Of a stretch of 14,760 nucleotides of DNA, positions 7,217 to 13,472 are shown piece after piece (position 1 is the first letter of the stretch; the number at the start of each line of letters is the position of its first letter). The translations under genes and the position numbers were made by a program. The notes beneath the pieces were generated by a model that worked only from the letters and a program-made list of their open reading frames with translations, was not told the DNA's origin and made no database searches. Source of the DNA: Sphingomonadales bacterium (GTDB lineage: Bacteria; Pseudomonadota; Alphaproteobacteria; Sphingomonadales; Sphingomonadaceae); NCBI GenBank assembly GCA_025360285.1, contig JANYCM010000093.1, forward strand, positions 1 to 14,760. The letters are read 5' to 3'.

Positions 7217-8004
7217 CTATGTCATGCTCGCCGGATCGAAGTTGATCTCCACCGATCGCCACAGATCATAGAGCTTCGGCGGCAGTTTCAGCGGCGAACA
7301 GCGCAGCACCGCGCGCCGCGCGGTTTCGGCAAAGGCCCGGGCATAGTCACTATTGCCCGCCGTCACCCCCGTCTGGCTGACCACCGAGGGCGTGCCGATG
7401 ACACTGCCATCGGCGGCGAAATCGGCGCGGATGATGACGGTCATGCGCTTGACATCGGCGCCGCCGATCGGCGGGTTCCAACACGGCGCGACCTGCGCCT
7501 GGATGGCCTGCGCCAGCGTTGCCGCCGCGCGCGGATCGACCGTTGCCGCCTTGGGCGCGGCGCTGGCGATGGCCGAGGCCAGGCTCGACGTATCCAGCGG
7601 CTTGACCCTGGCCTTGGGCAGCGCCTTGTCGATCAGGTTTTGCAGCAGGCTCTGGTCGAGCGGCTTGGTTTCGGCCTTGGGCTTGGCGGCGGGCCTGGGT
7701 GGCTTGTCGGGCTTTTTCTCGGGCTTTGTATCAGGCAGCGGCACCGCATCGGGCACGGTGACCGGCTTGGGTTCCGGCGGGCTGGGGTCGGCCGGCGGCG
7801 GCGTCACGCTTTCCTGCGGTGCGGCCTTGGGCGCCGGCGTCGGCGGCGGCGCGCGCGGCGCTTCGGCAATCTCGATAACGTCGATGGCTTCGCTGGGATC
7901 GGCGGCCGGCAGCGTCTGGCTTTGCATCCAGCCCAGGCTCAGCGCGGCGAACAGCAGCAGATGTGCCGCGCCGGCGATGAGGACGGCGTTGCGCTCGCGG
8001 GCGG

Positions 8005-8008
<4 letters not shown>
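7217..8008 (-). CDS. tolA: TolA-type envelope energy transducer (TonB-like C-terminus)
   Basis: 263-aa inner-membrane protein linking the TolQR motor to TolB/Pal. A short cytoplasmic N-terminus (MTARER) precedes one transmembrane helix (about 8-27). A long Pro/Lys/Ala-rich periplasmic linker (about 48-120) follows. The C-terminal globular domain (about 165-263) contains a CWNPP motif, VIIRADFAADG and a second cysteine (RCSPLKLP), matching TolA domain III/TonB-C folds. Its start overlaps the tolR stop by 4 bp (ATGA). It is shorter than E. coli TolA because the linker is not a long Ala/Lys helix. Position after tolQ-tolR decides the assignment. The expected next gene, tolB, is missing; a repeat and an oxygenase gene follow instead. 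Confidence 0.92.
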
Positions 8009-8466
<458 letters not shown>

Positions 8467-8474
8467 AACCTACG

Positions 8475-8496
8475 CCCCTCCCGCTTGCGGCAGGGG
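8475..8496. repeat. Short palindromic element in the tolR-tolQ gap
   Basis: CCCCTCCCG pairs with CGGCAGGGG across a 4-nt loop, 9 positions with one mismatch. A GGGG-rich run follows. It resembles CCCCTCCCGCTTGCGG-type intergenic repeats common in alphaproteobacteria; that resemblance is from memory. It occupies part of the only long gap inside the ybgC-tolQRA operon. Confidence 0.5.
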
Positions 8497-8531
8497 AGAA
8501 ACAAGGGGCAGGGTCGACGGGCGTGCGGCCC

Positions 8532-9239
8532 TCACTTCTGGTCCATCCCGTCCAATTGGCGCGACAACAGCCCCTGGAATTCCTCGGCAAAGGCCGACAG
8601 CCGCGCCTCCAGCCGGCCGACATTGTGCAGCAGGCGGTTGTAGCCGATGACGGCGGGAATGGCGGCGAACAGCCCGATGGCGGTGGCGAACAACGCCTCG
8701 GCAATGCCCGGCGCCACCACCGCCAGCGTGGTGTTCGCCGACGCGGCAATGCTGGTGAAGCTGCGCATGATGCCCCAGACGGTGCCGAACAGCCCGACGA
8801 ACGGCGCCACCGATCCAATGGTGGCAAGGATGTTCAACTTGTCGCCCAGGCTGTCAATCTCGCGGGCAATGCTGACCTGGGTGATCGAGGCAAGCCGGGC
8901 GCGGACGCCCTCGCGGTCGATGCGGCCGCGCGCCAGGCTGCGCCGCCATTCGGTCATGCCGGCAACGAACAGCCGCGCCGACGGGTGCTGCGCCTTGGCG
9001 GCGGGATCATAGAGCGCATCCAGGCTTTCGGCCTTCCAGAACCAGTCTTCAAACTGTTTGGCCTGGGCGTTGATGCCGCGCAGCAGGCGCGACCGTTCGA
9101 TGATGATCGCCCAGGACCAGATGCTGGCCGACAGCAGCAGCAGCATGACCAGCTTGACGACGATATCGGCCTCAAGGAACAGTGCCCAGGGGGAAAGGTC
9201 GGTCGCCGCCTTGGCGACAGTCGTGATCGAAGCATCCAT
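8532..9239 (-). CDS. tolQ: Tol-Pal protein TolQ (ExbB/TolQ/MotA family)
   Basis: 235-aa inner-membrane stator of the TolQR motor. Three transmembrane segments are visible: about 25-46 (IVVKLVMLLLL...SWAII), about 135-160 (ILATIGSVAPFVGLFGTVWGI) and about 175-200 (GIAEALFATAIGLFAAIPAV). The FVGLFGTVWGIM and TAIGLFAAIPA motifs are diagnostic. ATG 9239 shares its A with the ybgC stop (TGATG), so ybgC and tolQ are coupled. A longer in-frame reading upstream is just ybgC overlap and was discarded. Confidence 0.97.
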   Translation of the reverse strand: MDASITTVAKAATDLSPWALFLEADIVVKLVMLLLLSASIWSWAIIIERSRLLRGINAQAKQFEDWFWKAESLDALYDPAAKAQHPSARLFVAGMTEWRRSLARGRIDREGVRARLASITQVSIAREIDSLGDKLNILATIGSVAPFVGLFGTVWGIMRSFTSIAASANTTLAVVAPGIAEALFATAIGLFAAIPAVIGYNRLLHNVGRLEARLSAFAEEFQGLLSRQLDGMDQK

Positions 9240-9694
9240 CAAACGGTGTCCGCCTGTTGCATCAGGGTGGTGAAGCGATCGTGCCAGAGTTTCGATTGCC
9301 GCTGCGGCCGGCCGTCCATTGACAGAAACGCCGCGGTGACGGTGGCGCTGCACAGGCGCTCGGCGCCGCGGCAAACCTCCTGCACCAGTTCCGTGGCCGC
9401 AGCCCGCACCTTGGTGACGCGGGTAACGACGATCAACCGGTCATCCAGCCGCGCCGGCCGGTGCCAGATGATGTTCATGCTGTGCACCGCCCAGAAACCG
9501 TCACCGGCGGCCATGGCGACATTATGATCGACCCCGGCATGGCGCAACATTTCGGTGCGGCCACGCTCCATGTAGCGCAGATAATTGGCGTGATAGACGA
9601 TGCCCGTCAGATCCGTATCTTCATAATAGACGCGCACCGGCAACAGGTGGCGCCCGGCCTCGATACGGCCTTCAGTGGGAATGTCGGGGTGCAC
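9239..9694 (-). CDS. ybgC: Acyl-CoA thioesterase of the Tol-Pal operon, YbgC family
   Basis: 151-aa hot-dog-fold thioesterase. YYEDTDLTGIVYHANYLRYMERGRTEML (about 23-50) is the signature, with D28 and the VYHANY catalytic loop. E. coli YbgC hydrolyses acyl-CoAs and heads the tol-pal operon. The start is GTG 9694 with only a weak upstream ribosome-binding site; GTG in LPVRVYY would be a shorter alternative but would remove strand residues. It is the first gene of this Tol block, so the operon promoter should lie in 9695-9842. Confidence 0.93.
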   Translation of the reverse strand: MHPDIPTEGRIEAGRHLLPVRVYYEDTDLTGIVYHANYLRYMERGRTEMLRHAGVDHNVAMAAGDGFWAVHSMNIIWHRPARLDDRLIVVTRVTKVRAAATELVQEVCRGAERLCSATVTAAFLSMDGRPQRQSKLWHDRFTTLMQQADTV

Positions 9695-9804
9695 GCCGCT
9701 GTCTTACCGAAGCGGCCGGCGACAGGGAAGGGCGGTCCACCGCGTTTTGGCCACGGCTGCCCGGTAGGGCGACGGCCCTGGGGGAAGCGGGCCAGGCCAT
9801 TTGA

Positions 9805-9823
9805 TCAGGAGGCCGGCTCCTGA
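9805..9823. promoter_or_regulatory. Palindrome upstream of ybgC, possible operator
   Basis: TCAGGAG-GCCGG-CTCCTGA is a perfect 7-bp inverted repeat with a 5-nt loop. Read on the minus strand, TTGCAC precedes it and GATCAA follows with 17-bp spacing, a weak promoter match (-10 only 3/6). The rest of 9695-9842, the gap between ybgC and the nuclease unit, shows no gene or clear promoter. Confidence 0.25.
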
Positions 9824-9842
9824 GTGCAATCCAGGCTGCGAA

Positions 9843-9874
9843 TGTCATCCCGGGCTTGACCCGGGACCCAGCTT
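9843..9874 (+). repeat. Left 32-bp inverted repeat of GIY-YIG unit
   Basis: It begins TGTCATCCCGGGCTTGACCC and is a perfect inverted match to 10212-10243. On the minus strand it encodes the last residues of the nuclease (KLGPGSSPG) and its TGA stop at 9847-9845. The sequence resembles the CCCGGG-palindrome repeats abundant in alphaproteobacterial genomes. Confidence 0.93.
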
Positions 9875-10195
9875 CTCTCTGGGCAGCGGCGCGCCGGCTT
9901 CGGCCCCAAACAGCGTTGGCCACAAATCCCGCCAATCCGGGTTTTCGGCCTCGATCAGTTGCAATTTCCAATCCCGCCGCCACCGCTTGATCGACTTTTC
10001 ACGGTGCATGGCGGTTTCGATGTCGGGTAGTGCTTCATACCAGACCAGCGTCTTGATGCCGTGTCCAAGCGTAAAACCCGCAAACACGCCGTCGCGGTGC
10101 TGCCCGATACGCTGGACAATATCGCTGGTAACGCCGGTATATAGTGCTCCGTTGCGGTAGTTAGTCATGATGTAGACGAAACTTGTCTTGTCCAT
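9845..10195 (-). CDS. GIY-YIG nuclease family protein (UPF0213/YhbQ-like)
   Basis: 116-aa predicted single-domain endonuclease. FVYIMTNYRNGALYTGVTSD (about 5-24) gives the GIY-YIG core; QRIGQHR supplies the catalytic arginine and histidine; HREKSIKRW holds the metal-binding glutamate; ENPDW the conserved asparagine. These small proteins are poorly characterised; DNA cleavage is a family property, not shown here. ATG 10195 was chosen because upstream in-frame sequence is the inverted repeat (encoding HPGLDPG). The C-terminal tail is likewise repeat-encoded. No good Shine-Dalgarno sequence is present. It lies on the same strand as, and just downstream of, rplS, so read-through expression is possible. 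Confidence 0.9.
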   Translation of the reverse strand: MDKTSFVYIMTNYRNGALYTGVTSDIVQRIGQHRDGVFAGFTLGHGIKTLVWYEALPDIETAMHREKSIKRWRRDWKLQLIEAENPDWRDLWPTLFGAEAGAPLPREKLGPGSSPG

Positions 10196-10211
10196 GCCGG
10201 CAGAAGCAAGA

Positions 10212-10243
10212 AAGCTGGGTCCCGGGTCAAGCCCGGGATGACA
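10212..10243 (-). repeat. Right 32-bp inverted repeat of GIY-YIG unit
   Basis: Perfect inverted copy of 9843-9874. Read on the minus strand it lies 17 bp after the rplS stop and forms a stem TCCCGGG/CCCGGGA followed by a weak T-rich stretch (GCTTTCTTGC), so it may double as the 3' end or terminator of the ribosomal operon. Confidence 0.93.
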
Positions 10244-10260
10244 GTTCAAAGGAAATGCGG

Positions 10261-10644
10261 TCAGCCTTCCGTCTTTTCCGGCCGCGGCAGGCGCTTTTCG
10301 ACAATACGCGCCGATTTGCCCGAACGGCCGCGCAGATAATAGAGCTTGGCGCGGCGCACGACACCGCGGCGGACGACTTCAATGGCGTCGATCGACGGCG
10401 AATAGAGCGGGAAGACGCGCTCGACACCTTCGCCGAAGCTGATCTTGCGGACGGTGAACGACGATCCCATGCCGCAATTGCTGCGGGCGATGCAGACGCC
10501 TTCGTAATTCTGGACCCGGGTGCGTTCGCCTTCGACGACCTTCACCCCGACGCGCAGTGTGTCGCCAGCGCGGAACTGCGGAATGGCGCGAACGGCGGTC
10601 AGCTTGGCAATATTTTCGGCTTCGATCTGCTGGATGAGATTCAT
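10261..10644 (-). CDS. rplS: 50S ribosomal protein L19
   Basis: 127-aa protein at the 30S-50S interface. It starts MNLIQQIEAENIAKL and contains FRAGDTLRVGVKVVEGERTR, YEGVCIAR and VRRAKLYYLRGRSGKSARI, all typical of L19. AAAGGAGG lies just upstream of the ATG, the strongest ribosome-binding site in the window. It starts 1 bp after the trmD stop and is the last gene of the ffh-rplS operon. Confidence 0.98.
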   Translation of the reverse strand: MNLIQQIEAENIAKLTAVRAIPQFRAGDTLRVGVKVVEGERTRVQNYEGVCIARSNCGMGSSFTVRKISFGEGVERVFPLYSPSIDAIEVVRRGVVRRAKLYYLRGRSGKSARIVEKRLPRPEKTEG

Positions 10645-10645
10645 C

Positions 10646-11377
10646 TCATTCCTCCTTTTTCTGTCGCCGCGCGCCAGAGGGCGATGGGCCTGCCGCGTCG
10701 GAATGACGCTGCCAAAGGTCCGGCCGCCGTAGCCGTGTGTCCTGTTCGGACCGCTCCGTTCGCCAGGCGGCGATCTTTGCGTGATCCCCCGATCGCAACA
10801 CTTCGGGGATCGCAAGGCCTTCCCAGACGGGGGGCCTTGTATAGTGCGGATGTTCGAGGAGGCCGCTTTCAAAGCTCTCGTCCACACCGCTCAAGGGCGC
10901 GCCCATTACACCGGGCAGCAGCCGGACGCAAGCATCGAGCAGCACCAGCGCCGCCACCTCGCCGCCAGACAGGATATAATCGCCGATGCTGAGCTGTTCG
11001 ATGCCGCGCGCCTCGAACAGTCGCTCGTCGAAACCTTCGAACCGGCCGCAGAGGAGGGTGACGCCGGGGCCGGCCGCCAGTTGGCGCACCCGGTCCTGGG
11101 TAAGGGGGGCACCGCGCGGGGTAAGCGCGATGACCGGGGTGCCATTCGCCACCCCATCCACCGCCGCCGCCATAACATCGGCGCGCAGCACCATGCCAGG
11201 GCCACCGCCCGCCGGCGTGTCATCGACGGTGCGATGCCGGTCCGTCGTGAAATCCCGGATATTGCGCGTCGTCAGCGACCAGATGCCGTCGGCGAGCGCC
11301 CGCCCGGCCAGGCTTTGGCCAAGCGGGCCAGGGAACATTTCCGGGTAGAGCGTGAGGATGGTGGCGGCGAAGGTCAC
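10646..11377 (-). CDS. trmD: tRNA (guanine(37)-N1)-methyltransferase TrmD
   Basis: 243-aa essential SPOUT methyltransferase that makes m1G37 from SAM and prevents frameshifting. It contains LYPEMFPGPLG, RDFTTDRHRTVDDTPAGGGPGM, the trefoil-knot SAM site CGRFEGFDERL and LSIGDYILSGGEVAAL, and HPHYTRPPVWEG. R152 matches E. coli R154, while the residue aligned to catalytic D169 is E167 (DESF). GTG 11377 was chosen because the reading starts at MTFAATILTLYPEMF and GTGA overlaps the vapC stop; a TTG at 11389 is possible. Only a weak GGA precedes the start, so translation probably depends on coupling to vapC. A charged tail (ARRQKKEE) ends the protein. Confidence 0.97.
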   Translation of the reverse strand: MTFAATILTLYPEMFPGPLGQSLAGRALADGIWSLTTRNIRDFTTDRHRTVDDTPAGGGPGMVLRADVMAAAVDGVANGTPVIALTPRGAPLTQDRVRQLAAGPGVTLLCGRFEGFDERLFEARGIEQLSIGDYILSGGEVAALVLLDACVRLLPGVMGAPLSGVDESFESGLLEHPHYTRPPVWEGLAIPEVLRSGDHAKIAAWRTERSEQDTRLRRPDLWQRHSDAAGPSPSGARRQKKEE

Positions 11378-11751
11378 GCCACGGTCCAATTTTCGACCGC
11401 CAACCCCGGCACATCGGCAAAATCGGCCCTATTGTCCGTCACCAGCGTCAGGCCGAGTGACAGTGCATGCGCCGCAATCAGCCGGTCGTAACTGGCCCGC
11501 TGGAAGGGCAAGGCCGCATAGGCCCGGGCGGCACGATAATCGAAGGGCAGAACGGGAATTTCTTCGATCAACACCTCCAGCCTTTCGAAGGCCGGCGGTT
11601 TGCCGCGAACTGAACCATGCACGACTTCGGCATAGACGACCGCCGAAGTGACAAAATCGCCTTCATCACCCGCCGCCAGGCGTTTCCGCACATCGTCACC
11701 ATAGGCCAGTGACGCCGCAATGATGATGTTACTGTCCAGCAGATATTTCAT
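11374..11751 (-). CDS. vapC: VapC-type PIN-domain toxin ribonuclease
   Basis: 125-aa PIN-domain protein, expected to be an Mg2+-dependent RNase inhibited by its antitoxin. The acidic active site is intact: D6 (LLDSN), E42 (VYAEVVHG), D89 (SYDRLIAAHAL) and D106 (VTDNRADF). It overlaps the vapB stop by 4 bp (ATGA) and its own stop overlaps the trmD start by 4 bp (GTGA). Its RNA target cannot be told; VapC toxins often cut initiator tRNA or rRNA. It lies inside a ribosomal operon, which is not its usual place. Confidence 0.93.
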   Translation of the reverse strand: MKYLLDSNIIIAASLAYGDDVRKRLAAGDEGDFVTSAVVYAEVVHGSVRGKPPAFERLEVLIEEIPVLPFDYRAARAYAALPFQRASYDRLIAAHALSLGLTLVTDNRADFADVPGLAVENWTVA

Positions 11752-12077
11752 TTGTCGGGCATATGCTTGCGGCGCCATTCGGGATCATCCCATAACAGCG
11801 GCCGTTCTTCGAACCAGCGGTCGTCGGGATCGATCATTCGCAGTCCGGAACCAATGGCACAGCCCCACACCTTATCGATGTTGAACTTGCGCTTGGGCGC
11901 ATCCACAGGCTGGAGCGACAGAATTTCGCCATTCTCGATCGTCAGATCCATTTCCATGCCCGCCGACAATTTGGTGCCGGCGGGAATACGCACGGCGAGC
12001 GAATTGCCGGATTTGAATAGTTTGGCACGGAACTGCTTCTTGTTCGCAGAATTGGGCGCTGGGGCGCTGGCAGCCAT
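11748..12077 (-). CDS. vapB: VapB-type antitoxin, AbrB/SpoVT DNA-binding domain
   Basis: 109-aa antitoxin. The N-terminal swapped-hairpin domain (about 15-60: FRAKLFKSGNSLAVRIPAGTKL...IENGEILSLQP) matches AbrB/MazE-like VapB proteins and should bind operator DNA. The C-terminal part (DPDDRWFEERPLLWDDPEWRR) is acidic and aromatic, as in toxin-binding tails. ATG 12077 was chosen because GGAGAG lies about 5 nt upstream; a GTG at 12095 would add six residues. It lies 30 bp after rimM with a palindromic operator between them and overlaps vapC. Confidence 0.92.
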   Translation of the reverse strand: MAASAPAPNSANKKQFRAKLFKSGNSLAVRIPAGTKLSAGMEMDLTIENGEILSLQPVDAPKRKFNIDKVWGCAIGSGLRMIDPDDRWFEERPLLWDDPEWRRKHMPDK

Positions 12078-12087
12078 CACACTCTCC

Positions 12088-12130
12088 GTATACACACCCC
12101 GTATATACTATTCGGCATAGGCCGGGTCAA
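12088..12130 (-). promoter_or_regulatory. Predicted vapBC promoter and autoregulatory operator
   Basis: On the minus strand TTGACC (12130-12125, 5/6 match) is followed by a 17-bp spacer and TATATA (12107-12102, 4/6). The -35 and spacer lie in the last rimM codons. The -10 lies inside the perfect palindrome GTATATAC (12108-12101), and a second palindrome GTATAC (12093-12088) is centred 14 bp away, close to the predicted start near 12095. This layout fits VapBC autorepression. Confidence 0.6.
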
Positions 12131-12590
12131 TCACCACCGGCGGCCCCAGGTCGGGCACGGCCTCGGGCGTGATCGGCACCATGAAGGTGCGGCCATCGGG
12201 GCGGATGATCTCCAATATGTCGCTGGCGCCGTAATTTTCGACCGCGCCAACGCGGCCCAGCGCCACCCCCGCCGTATCGATGCACACAGCGCCGATCAGG
12301 TCGGCCACATAGAATTCGCCCTCGCCCAGCGGCGGCAGGCTGTCCCGCGGCACCGCCAGCAGAGTGCCGCGCAGTGCTTCGGCGGCATTGCGGTCATTGA
12401 TTTCGGCAAAACGCGCCACCGCACCGATCTTGTCGGGGCGGATGGACTTCAGGGTCAGCGTCCGCCCGCCGGCGCTGAACGCCTTGTGGCGCGCCACGCT
12501 GTCCAGGCTTTCGGCAAACAGTTTCAGCCGCACTTCGCCGGCAATGCCATGCGCCCCGGCGATCGCCGCGAGTGTCACATCCGCGCTCAT
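12108..12590 (-). CDS. rimM: 16S rRNA processing/ribosome maturation factor RimM
   Basis: 160-aa cytosolic 30S assembly factor that works on the 16S 3' domain with S19. It starts MSADVTLAAIAGAHGIAGEVRL, the usual RimM N-terminal barrel. The second PRC-barrel domain begins near EGEFYVADLIGAVCID and includes VENYGASDILEI and the C-terminal VPITPEAVPDL. ATG 12590 overlaps the stop of the upstream membrane gene by 4 bp (ATGA). Its last codons contain the predicted -35 and spacer of the vapBC promoter. Confidence 0.97.
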   Translation of the reverse strand: MSADVTLAAIAGAHGIAGEVRLKLFAESLDSVARHKAFSAGGRTLTLKSIRPDKIGAVARFAEINDRNAAEALRGTLLAVPRDSLPPLGEGEFYVADLIGAVCIDTAGVALGRVGAVENYGASDILEIIRPDGRTFMVPITPEAVPDLGPPVVIDPAYAE

Positions 12591-12913
12591 ATCCGCTTCA
12601 CCACCACCAGCCGCGGCCACAATATGAACAGCGCCGCCGCCGCGACGGGCGCGAGCAGCAACAGGTCAGGCGTCAGGGCGCCGGCCAGGCGCCGGTCCGC
12701 CACCACATAGCCACAGGCGAGGAACATTACCGTCGCCACAGCGCCGCGCCAGCGCCGCAGCCACAGGCCGGCACTGCCCAAAGCGCAGGCGAGGGCCTGG
12801 CCGACATGGCCCCCCGCCCAGGGGTCAGCCATATCGAGCCGGCCCAGATGCCAGCCGGCAATCCCCACCATCGCCACCGAAAGCCCGGCAGCGACAGCGG
12901 GAACATGCCGCAT
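12587..12913 (-). CDS. Small multi-pass membrane protein between rpsP and rimM, unknown
   Basis: 108-aa hydrophobic protein with about four predicted transmembrane segments (near 5-23, 35-52, 57-73 and 81-99). Short polar turns include LRRWRG and ADRRLAG, and the C-terminus is basic (VVVKRI). Family not recognised. It is locked into the operon: its ATG shares one base with the rpsP stop (TGATG) and its stop overlaps the rimM start (ATGA). That strongly suggests it is translated. E. coli has no gene at this position. A role in the operon's pathway cannot be inferred from sequence. Confidence 0.85.
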   Translation of the reverse strand: MRHVPAVAAGLSVAMVGIAGWHLGRLDMADPWAGGHVGQALACALGSAGLWLRRWRGAVATVMFLACGYVVADRRLAGALTPDLLLLAPVAAAALFILWPRLVVVKRI

Positions 12914-13434
12914 CAGGCAGCAGTTTCGTCAGTTGCGGCTTCAGCGGTGACTTCGGCGGCCGGCGCCTCTTCAGCCACGGCTTCTTCAGCAACCGCTTCT
13001 TCAACCGGCGCCGCAGCCGCTTCCGCCGCGGCAGCAGCAGCGGCTTCAGCAGCCTCAGCGGCATCCGCAATCGCCTTGGCGGCGGCGGCTTCGGCTTCGG
13101 CGGCCTTGTCGATGGCGATCTGGGCGCGTTCCTTGGCCTTTTCGCCCGGTTCACCCTTCTTCAGGTTCACGCGGGCCGCGCGGGTGCGCACGCCAGCGGC
13201 ATCCAGGAAGCGCGCCACCCGGTCCGACGGCTGGGCACCAACGCTCAACCAATGCGCGGCGCGCTCGGTATCCAGCTTCACCCGCTCGGCCGAATCCTTG
13301 GACAGCAGCGGGTTGTAGGTGCCGATCTTTTCCAGGAACTTGCCGTCACGCGCGTTGCGCGAATCCGTCACCACGATGCGATAATAGGGCCGCTTTTTCA
13401 TGCCGCCACGTGCCAGGCGAATTGCCAATGCCAT
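12913..13434 (-). CDS. rpsP: 30S ribosomal protein S16 with long Ala/Glu-rich C-terminal extension
   Basis: 173-aa protein; E. coli S16 is 82 aa. Residues 1-85 are standard S16 (MALAIRLARGGMKKRPYYRI, FLEKIGTYNPL, AHWLSVGAQPSDRVARFL). From about residue 97 a tail of Ala, Glu and Lys follows, probably helical at first, ending with repeated EEAVAEEAVAEEAPA. GAAGGAAG precedes the ATG. It lies 38 bp after ffh. Long S16 tails are known in some alphaproteobacteria; their role is not established. Confidence 0.97.
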   Translation of the reverse strand: MALAIRLARGGMKKRPYYRIVVTDSRNARDGKFLEKIGTYNPLLSKDSAERVKLDTERAAHWLSVGAQPSDRVARFLDAAGVRTRAARVNLKKGEPGEKAKERAQIAIDKAAEAEAAAAKAIADAAEAAEAAAAAAAEAAAAPVEEAVAEEAVAEEAPAAEVTAEAATDETAA

Positions 13435-13472
13435 CTTCAGTCTTCCTTCTTCAAATCTAAGCTGTTGAATTT

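Larger units (their letters stand above)
9843..10243 (-). mobile_element. GIY-YIG gene in perfect inverted repeats (candidate mobile unit)
   Basis: A 401-bp unit whose first 32 bp (9843-9874) are the exact reverse complement of its last 32 bp (10212-10243). Each end contains an inner palindrome TCCCGGG-(5)-CCCGGGA. A GIY-YIG nuclease gene fills the interior and its stop codon lies inside the left repeat. No target-site duplication was found at the outer edges. It starts 17 bp past the rplS stop. Mobility is inferred from structure only. Confidence 0.5.

Noticed and set aside
8523..9527. 334-aa plus-strand ORF over tolQ and ybgC
   Set aside because: Antisense shadow; runs across two real genes and has no domain features.
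9672..9983. 103-aa minus ORF upstream of ybgC
   Set aside because: Part of it (GSRVKPGMT) is just the translated 32-bp repeat, and the rest has no protein-like character.
10196..10249. N-terminal extension of the GIY-YIG protein (NCHPGLDPG...)
   Set aside because: Begins with TTG and is encoded by the inverted repeat; the ATG at 10195 starts the conserved domain.
9835..10252. Target-site duplication around the GIY-YIG unit
   Set aside because: The bases just outside the two ends (GCGAA and GTTCA) do not match.
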